Source: CAVPDE01 sp964580575
GTDB taxonomy: Bacteria; Desulfobacterota; DSM-4660; Desulfatiglandales; HGW-15
Assembly (NCBI GenBank): GCA_964580575.1
Contig: CAZOLJ010000019.1
Location: 1-63,168 of the forward strand
Direction of reading: 5' to 3'
Length of the DNA stretch: 63,168 nt
The position numbers and the translations under genes were made by a program. Positions 58,255 to 63,168 of the stretch are shown here, piece after piece. Positions within the stretch are counted from its first letter, which is position 1. Each line of letters starts with the position of its first letter. The notes below the pieces were generated by a model. That model searched no databases. It had not been told where the DNA came from and saw only the letters and a program-made list of their open reading frames with translations.

Positions 58255-58321
58255 GTAACGTTCAAAAGTGTTTGCATGGGCTTAGAAATAAATCCCATGG
58301 ACAAACACTTTTGAACGTTAC
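58255..58321. repeat. Long perfect palindrome (20-bp arms)
   Basis: GTAACGTTCAAAAGTGTTTG and CAAACACTTTTGAACGTTAC are exact inverted repeats around a 27-base loop that itself contains CATGGG/CCCATG. It begins and ends with GTAAC/GTTAC, reminiscent of the 292-bp element ends. No T-run follows, so it does not look like a terminator. Confidence 0.75.
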
Positions 58322-58446
58322 TAGCTTTTCCGCACCTCCCTCGCTTCCTTCGTAGAGAGAGTCAATCTTGATTCAGAAAACAGACCTCTTTAGAACTACA
58401 ATACAGCATCATAACGGAATAAATTGGGTGAAGGGCTCCTAACCTT

Positions 58447-60261
58447 TCAGGATTCCTGGGTTTCCTTGACGGCAAGCCCTAGTTCGTCGAGCTGCTTTTT
58501 GTCGACCCGGGAGGGCGCATCGCTCAGGAGGCAGGAGGCCGTCTGGGTCTTGGGGAAGGCGATCACTTCCCTGATGGATTCCGAACCTGTCAGAATTGCA
58601 GCCAAGCGGTCAAAACCGAGGGCAATGCCTGCATGGGGTGGGGCGCCGTACTTGAGGGCTTCCAGGAAAAAACCGAACTTGAGGTTTGCTTCTTCCCGGG
58701 AAATCCCCAGGATCCTGAACATCGTCTCCTGCAACGCGGGATTGTGGATCCTCACGCTACCGCCGCCGATCTCGCTTCCATTAAGAACAATGTCATAGGC
58801 TCTTGCCCTGACTTTCTCCGGTTGGTCCTGAAGGAAAGGGAGGTCTTCTTCGAGCGGGGAGGTAAAGGGATGGTGCACGGATTCCAGCCTGCCTTCCTCC
58901 TCGTTGTAGTCCAGGAGAGGAAACCTGGTCACCCACACCAGGTCGTAATCTTCCTTTTTCATCAGGTTGAGTCTCTTTGCCAGCTCAAGCCTGAGCATGC
59001 CGAGGCAGGAATTGACGATAGAGGCTTTGTCAGCCAGAATCAAAAGCAGGTCCCCCGGAGCGGCTCCGGTCCGCTGATTGACAGCAGCCTTGTCTTCTTT
59101 CTTGAAGAACTTGTCTAGAGAGGATTGCCATCCGTCCGCCGTGATTTTCACGTTCATCAGGCCCTTGGCTCCGGCTTGGACCGCCAACTGTGAGATCTCG
59201 TCCAAGGCTTTCCTGGAGAAAAGGCCGGCTCCCTCTTCCACACGGATGGCCTTCACGACCCCGCCCTGCTGCAGCACGCCTTTGAGAACCTGGAAATCCG
59301 AGTTTCCCGCAAGGTCGCTGATATCTCTCATCTCCATGCCGAAGCGGGTGTCAGGCCGATCCGTGCCGAAACGCTCTATGGCATCCCGGTACTCCAGGCG
59401 AGGAAGGGGCAGAGCGATCTTTACCCCCAGGATCTTCTCGAAAAGCTCGGCCATCATTCCCTCTATGAGGCCGATGATGTTCTCTTCGCTGCTGAAGGAC
59501 ATCTCCAGGTCAACCTGGGTGAACTCAGGCTGCCGGTCGGCCCTGAGATCCTCGTCTCGAAAGCATCGCACCACCTGGTAATACCGGTCAAAGCCTGCGA
59601 TCATGAGGAGCTGCTTGAAGAGCTGCGGGGATTGGGGCAGGGCGTAGAAAAGCCCCTTGTGAATCCGGCTCGGCACCAGGTAATCCCTTGCCCCTTCGGG
59701 TGTACTCTTGGTCAGAAAGGGTGTCTCCACTTCGATAAAGCCGTTCCTGTTCAGGTACTCCCTGACCTGGGCGGTCATGCGATGGCGCTGGAGGAAGTTC
59801 TGGAAAACCTTTCTTCGTCGAAGCTCCAGATACCGGTATTTGAGACGGAGCGTCTCAGAGGCATCCACCGCCCCATCCACCTGAAAGGGAGGGGTTTCCG
59901 ACCTGTTCAGGATCTTGAGTTCCGTCACCTTGAGCTCAATCGCGCCGGTAGGGAGTTTCAGGTTTTCCTGGCCCTCGAGCCTGGGCAAAACCTTTCCCTT
60001 GACGGCCAGGACCCACTCGTTCCGGAGAACGTGGGCCTTTGCGTGGCTCTCTTCATCCACGTTGGGATCAAAAACGATCTGAGTGATTCCTTCCCTGTCT
60101 CTCAGGTCGATGAAAATCAGGTTCCCCAGGTCTCTGCGGGTGTTGACCCAGCCCATGAGCAGGGCTTCCCGGCCGATGTCTGCGGCTCGCAAACTTCCGC
60201 AATCATGCGATCTCTTCCAGTCAGCCAGCGGTTCCAGACGAACATCATCATTGAGATTCAT
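58447..60261 (-). CDS. aspS: Aspartyl-tRNA synthetase, bacterial type
   Basis: 604 residues, the bacterial length with GAD insertion. OB fold (ADIGREALLMGWVNTRRDLG, NLIFIDLRDREGITQIVFDP), class II core with ETPFLTKSTPEGARDYLVPS, FRDEDLRADRQPEFTQVDLE and, at motif 3, GIALGFDRLAAIL. Charges tRNA-Asp. It overlaps hisS by 4 bases (58447 end, start at 60261 inside the hisS stop), so the order is hisS-aspS. The 3' region leads to a long palindrome. Confidence 0.96.
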   Translation of the reverse strand: MNLNDDVRLEPLADWKRSHDCGSLRAADIGREALLMGWVNTRRDLGNLIFIDLRDREGITQIVFDPNVDEESHAKAHVLRNEWVLAVKGKVLPRLEGQENLKLPTGAIELKVTELKILNRSETPPFQVDGAVDASETLRLKYRYLELRRRKVFQNFLQRHRMTAQVREYLNRNGFIEVETPFLTKSTPEGARDYLVPSRIHKGLFYALPQSPQLFKQLLMIAGFDRYYQVVRCFRDEDLRADRQPEFTQVDLEMSFSSEENIIGLIEGMMAELFEKILGVKIALPLPRLEYRDAIERFGTDRPDTRFGMEMRDISDLAGNSDFQVLKGVLQQGGVVKAIRVEEGAGLFSRKALDEISQLAVQAGAKGLMNVKITADGWQSSLDKFFKKEDKAAVNQRTGAAPGDLLLILADKASIVNSCLGMLRLELAKRLNLMKKEDYDLVWVTRFPLLDYNEEEGRLESVHHPFTSPLEEDLPFLQDQPEKVRARAYDIVLNGSEIGGGSVRIHNPALQETMFRILGISREEANLKFGFFLEALKYGAPPHAGIALGFDRLAAILTGSESIREVIAFPKTQTASCLLSDAPSRVDKKQLDELGLAVKETQES

Positions 60262-61526
60262 CGTGCATCCATCACTAACTTGTTCTTGAGCGTACTGAGC
60301 AGGTCCTCCAGGTCCACCGGCTTCTGCTCTTTCCTGATCATGTCCTTCAGGAGAGCCTTTCCGGAAGCCAGTTCATTGTCCCCTACGATGAGCACCCTCG
60401 AAGCGCCCAGGCGATCCGCTCGCCTGAGCTGGGCCTTGAGGCCCTTGGTCCCGTAATCTGTCTCCACCCAGAACCCGGACTTTCGGAGGTCGCAGGCCCA
60501 AGCAAAAGCCTTTTTTTCAGCCTTCTCTCCCAGTCCGATAATAAAAAGATCGGGCACAGGGTTCTTTTCCTGGCCTTCTTCCTGGAGCAGGGTGATCAAC
60601 CGCTCCACGCCCAGGGCAAATCCAATGGCCGGGTGATCCGGCCCGCCCAGCTGTTTGGACAGGCCGTCATACCGGCCGCCTCCGAGTACCGCGTTCTGAG
60701 CGCCGAGTCTGTCGGTCTGAATCTCGAAAGTGGTCCGGGTGTAGTAGTCCAGGCCTCTAACGAGCATGGGGTTAATGGTGAACGAAATGCCGAGCAGGCC
60801 AAGATACTCCTGGAGTCCCTTGAAATGCTGGTCGCAGTCCCCACAAACGAATTCCAGGATTGAAGGAGCGCCTGCAACCACCTCCTTGCAGCCGTCCACC
60901 TTGCAGTCGAACACGCGGAGAGGATTGGTGTCGGCCCTTCTCTTGCAGTCTTCGCACAGCCCCTCTTTTTTCCGCCCAAGATATTTCCTCAACTCCTCGC
61001 GAAAAGCAGCGCGGCACTCGGGACATCCCAGGGAATTGACCTGGAGGCCCAGGCCCGAGAGTCCCACAGTCTCGAACACAGTCATGGCGAGAAGGATGAT
61101 CTCTGCATCGGATTTGGGTCCCGGGTCGCCGAAGATCTCCGCATCGATCTGATGGAACTGCCTGAAACGTCCTTTCTGAGGCCGTTCGTGCCTGAACATG
61201 GGGCCGATCACAAAGACCTTTTGCAGGGGGTTGTCCTGGTAAAGCCTGTGCTGAATGTAGGCTCTCACGAGGGAAGCCGTGGCTTCGGGTCGAAGGGAAA
61301 AATTCCTGCCCTTGCTGTCCGTGAACGTGTACATCTCCTTGGAAACAATGTCGGTTTCCTCGCCGATACTTCGCTTGAAGAGTTCGGTCATTTCCATGAG
61401 AGGGAGCTTGATCTCCTGAAATCCGAAGCTCCGGAACACCCGCCTGGAACGCCTCTCGACTCGCTGCCAGACTTCCACCTCTCCGGGAAGGATGTCTTTA
61501 AATCCTTTGATCGTAGTGAATTCCAA
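60258..61526 (-). CDS. hisS: Histidyl-tRNA synthetase
   Basis: 422 residues. Class II synthetase: GFKDILPGEVEVWQRVERRS, motif 2 FRHERPQKGRFRQFHQIDAE, HisA signature VRGLDYYTRTTFEIQTDRLG and GGRYDGLSKQLGG, motif 3 GFALGVERLITLL, and the C-terminal anticodon-binding domain (FIIGLGEKAEKKAFAWACDL). It has the usual CPECR...CEDCKRR zinc-type Cys group in the insertion (about 175-205) seen in many bacterial HisS. Leads the hisS-aspS operon. Confidence 0.96.
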   Translation of the reverse strand: MEFTTIKGFKDILPGEVEVWQRVERRSRRVFRSFGFQEIKLPLMEMTELFKRSIGEETDIVSKEMYTFTDSKGRNFSLRPEATASLVRAYIQHRLYQDNPLQKVFVIGPMFRHERPQKGRFRQFHQIDAEIFGDPGPKSDAEIILLAMTVFETVGLSGLGLQVNSLGCPECRAAFREELRKYLGRKKEGLCEDCKRRADTNPLRVFDCKVDGCKEVVAGAPSILEFVCGDCDQHFKGLQEYLGLLGISFTINPMLVRGLDYYTRTTFEIQTDRLGAQNAVLGGGRYDGLSKQLGGPDHPAIGFALGVERLITLLQEEGQEKNPVPDLFIIGLGEKAEKKAFAWACDLRKSGFWVETDYGTKGLKAQLRRADRLGASRVLIVGDNELASGKALLKDMIRKEQKPVDLEDLLSTLKNKLVMDAR

Positions 61527-61593
61527 AACCCTTGCTCCTACTGGATAAAGTCCTCCCGTCTCCTATCAGAACGCCCCTGGAGCGTCAATCTCA

Positions 61594-61824
61594 TTATTCT
61601 TCAATGTTGATCTTCGTTGCTTTCTTTCCCTGCTTGGAGCGCTTCTTTTCCTCAAGCCCTTCAATCCGTTCATCCACAAGGGTGCGGATCGCTTTCAGAA
61701 ATTCGATACGCGAGAGATCCATGTGCTCAAAGAACTTGGACTTCGGCCGAGAAATCTTCTGGAGATCCATGAAGAACTTCCCCACTGGACACATCACCAT
61801 TTCCTCTTCTTTTTTCTTAACCAT
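61594..61824 (-). CDS. Small charged protein following the ArsA-like ATPase
   Basis: 76 residues from ATG 61822-61824, with GGAGAAG upstream; an earlier TTG adds five residues. MVKKKEEEMVMCPVGKFFMD, then DLQKISRPKSKFFEHMDLSR, IEFLKAIRTLVDERIEGLEE and a Lys-rich tail. Helical and highly charged, with one CPVG. It overlaps the ATPase gene by 8 bases, so it is its probable partner. Function unknown; similar small proteins commonly accompany ATPases of this group. Confidence 0.75.
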   Translation of the reverse strand: MVKKKEEEMVMCPVGKFFMDLQKISRPKSKFFEHMDLSRIEFLKAIRTLVDERIEGLEEKKRSKQGKKATKINIEE

Positions 61825-63010
61825 GATCTTCTCCTTCAAAACAAACGTTCAAGTATTCCTCCTCCATTTTGGCTTTCACCGACTTGGAGGCAGCCACGTG
61901 CCTTGGCAGCAGAATGTGTTTCTTGAAGCTGCCGATGCGGACGATGAGTTCGTCGGAGACCTTGTTCAGTTCCAGATGATCCTTGCCTGCAAAGGGGATC
62001 TTCAGCCTGAGACAATAGACGCCGTCTTCTTTGGAGAGCTCGTAGGGCCGGCCGATGTAAAATTTCTCCAGGGGATTGCGCTGGCCGTAGATCTGGGCCG
62101 CGAGCGATTTGAGCCGATCGTAACCGAGCACTTCGTTCCTGAACAGGTTTACGGAAAAGATGGGAATGGGGCTGAAGTAGTCCTTGGCAATTTCCATGTA
62201 CTGCTTCTGGTTTTCTCGCCAGGTCTGAAAATAACTGTCCTTGATCTTCGGCGGAAGCACTCGGTTCATGATGATGGCATCGATGTTCATGCGGTAAAGG
62301 CTGAAGTACATAAAGGCCCGCTGGGTCTCCTTGATGACGATTTTCTCAGGGTTGGCGATCAGGCGAACGCTTGTGACCTCAGGATCAATCATGAGCTGAT
62401 CCACCCCTTTCATCCGTTCAAAGAGGTGCTCGATGGCATCGAAATACTCATCGCCGGGGATCGGCACATTGTAGAGCCTCTTGGCCACAGGGCCTACAAC
62501 CTTGGCGAGGGTTTTTTCCATCTTGAAGATCTTCTTGATGTACCAATCCAGGGTCGTGGGAACGCTGATGAACCGGATGCATTCCCCTGTGGGCGCGCAG
62601 TCCAGGAGAATGACATCGAATTCTTTGTCCCGAACATATCGATTGATGTAAAGAAGAAGGCTCACTTCCTCCATGCCGGGCAAAATGGCGAGTTCCTCAG
62701 AAAGGATTTCATCCAAGCCCGTTGTCTTGAACAGCGCCGAGAGGTACCTGTGGATCTCGCCCCAGTTCCTTTCAATTTCCTGCTGAATGTCCAGCTCCTG
62801 TATCCAGAGATTGTCGCGGACCTTGATGGGCTTGCCCTTGTTCTGGTCCAGGAGATCCTTTTCGAGATCAAAAATGTCGGAAAGGCTGTGGGCCACATCG
62901 AGCGACATAATAATGGTGCGCTGGCCCATTTCCGCCACTCGGATTCCCGTGGCAGCCGCCACACTCGTCTTGCCCACACCGCCTTTTCCTGCAAAGAAAA
63001 TAATCCGCAA
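61817..63010 (-). CDS. ArsA/Get3-family ATPase
   Basis: 397 residues. Deviant Walker A FAGKGGVGKTSVAAATGIRV with its signature Lys, switch I SLDVAHSLSDIFDLEKDLLD, switch II ILLDCAPTGECIRFISVPTT, A-loop VRLIANPEKIVIKETQRAFM and a C-terminal region (YGQRNPLEKFYIGRPYELSK). It is a single-domain, soluble P-loop ATPase of the anion-pump/tail-anchored-targeting family. There is no arsenite-binding Cys set and no arsB gene nearby, so arsenic export is unlikely. The small partner at 61594 overlaps its end. Role unknown. Confidence 0.92.
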   Translation of the reverse strand: MRIIFFAGKGGVGKTSVAAATGIRVAEMGQRTIIMSLDVAHSLSDIFDLEKDLLDQNKGKPIKVRDNLWIQELDIQQEIERNWGEIHRYLSALFKTTGLDEILSEELAILPGMEEVSLLLYINRYVRDKEFDVILLDCAPTGECIRFISVPTTLDWYIKKIFKMEKTLAKVVGPVAKRLYNVPIPGDEYFDAIEHLFERMKGVDQLMIDPEVTSVRLIANPEKIVIKETQRAFMYFSLYRMNIDAIIMNRVLPPKIKDSYFQTWRENQKQYMEIAKDYFSPIPIFSVNLFRNEVLGYDRLKSLAAQIYGQRNPLEKFYIGRPYELSKEDGVYCLRLKIPFAGKDHLELNKVSDELIVRIGSFKKHILLPRHVAASKSVKAKMEEEYLNVCFEGEDHG

Positions 63011-63046
63011 ATCGCTTTACTCCTTCCATTGATGCGTGCCTTCCCG

Positions 63047-63085
63047 CCTAGAATCCCCCCTTTTGGTAAAGGGGGGCAGGGGGGA
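63047..63085. repeat. Dispersed repeat of AATCCCC/GGGGATT type, second copy
   Basis: GAATCCCCCCTTTTGGTAAA and GGGGGGCAGGGGGGATTTTC. Same words as at 56840-56910. It lies upstream of the ArsA-like gene. Confidence 0.6.
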
Positions 63086-63168
63086 TTTTCCTGCGTGGCC
63101 CAGCCGGCCGCACGTTTCTTTTGAATCTTATCACAAATCCCCTTGGGTTGAAACGATTCCCTTGGCCA

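Larger units (their letters stand above)
58136..58446. other. Divergent or spacer region with two hairpins
   Basis: Between the PxxKW gene and aspS. It contains the hairpins at 58164-58188 and 58255-58321 (separate entries). No gene is seen. AGGGCTCC at the right edge is the end of aspS. Confidence 0.5.

Noticed and set aside
61532..63124. 530-codon plus-strand open frame
   Set aside because: Antisense to the ArsA-like ATPase and hisS upstream region; the opposite strand carries clear P-loop motifs.
1..63168. tRNA, rRNA, tmRNA genes and CRISPR arrays
   Set aside because: I saw no cloverleaf-like sequence with a T-loop GTTCRAATC, no rRNA stretches and no regularly spaced repeats. A covariance search could still find small RNAs missed by eye.

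Overview
The window reads as one draft-genome or metagenome scaffold (it holds a 100-base run of N at 23920-24019) from a strictly anaerobic member of the Desulfobacterota (former Deltaproteobacteria), probably near the Syntrophobacterales or sulfate reducers. This is inferred from gene content: a DUF39/NIL-ferredoxin homocysteine pair, a PxxKW cysteine-rich protein, a NAD(P)-linked [NiFe] hydrogenase with NuoE/F/G-like subunits, a PEP-CTERM protein under a sigma-54 promoter, and many Cache-domain histidine kinases.

Layout. 1-5.7 kb: a sigma-54 activator (cut by the window edge), an Arg-rich DRR-repeat protein, a PEP-CTERM surface protein with a near-perfect sigma-54 promoter, a FecR-domain protein, then a mosaic of gene remnants (DUF4143 ATPase, aldehyde dehydrogenase). 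5.7-10.3 kb: panE, a YdcZ-type transporter, the homocysteine pair, a glycine-zipper envelope protein and a broken PilZ protein. 10.8-22 kb: a selenium-dependent molybdenum hydroxylase accessory protein, a Gld-type ABC exporter with DUF4340, a DUF362 ferredoxin protein, a cysteine-less rhodanese, a NUDIX hydrolase and dnaE. 22.3-26.2 kb: a hybrid kinase that lacks both phosphotransfer residues, the assembly gap, then a small foreign-looking block with a toxin-antitoxin pair, an attC-like site and a NaChBac-type sodium channel.

26.5-49.1 kb is the centre of interest. A minus-strand operon hoxE-hoxF/gltD-hoxU(nuoG-like)-hoxY-hoxH-hoxW continues into a response regulator and a GAF histidine kinase. 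The divergent plus-strand hypF-C-D-E genes build the Fe(CN)2CO part of the active site. The block is flanked on both sides by paralogous Cache-kinase/response-regulator sets. The hydrogenase's diaphorase subunit is a three-part fusion (2Fe-2S thioredoxin fold, NuoF, GltD/NfnB-like), which suggests coupling of H2 to NAD, NADP and perhaps ferredoxin, possibly by flavin-based bifurcation. Three copies of a palindromic MITE-like element (two of 292 bp, one 54-bp relic) sit in the hox/hyp gene junctions. Their arms differ between copies but stay complementary within each copy, and two copies are flanked by 8-bp direct repeats. I regard this element as the strongest candidate for something undescribed here.

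49.5-63 kb is mostly housekeeping: a FabH-like ketosynthase, a conserved coiled-coil protein, the operon xseA-M23 peptidase-xseB-ispA-dxs-tlyA, the PxxKW protein, aspS-hisS, and an ArsA/Get3-like ATPase with a small partner gene. Several families of short palindromic repeats are scattered through the intergenic spaces. No rRNA, tRNA, CRISPR array, integrase or transposase gene was recognised.
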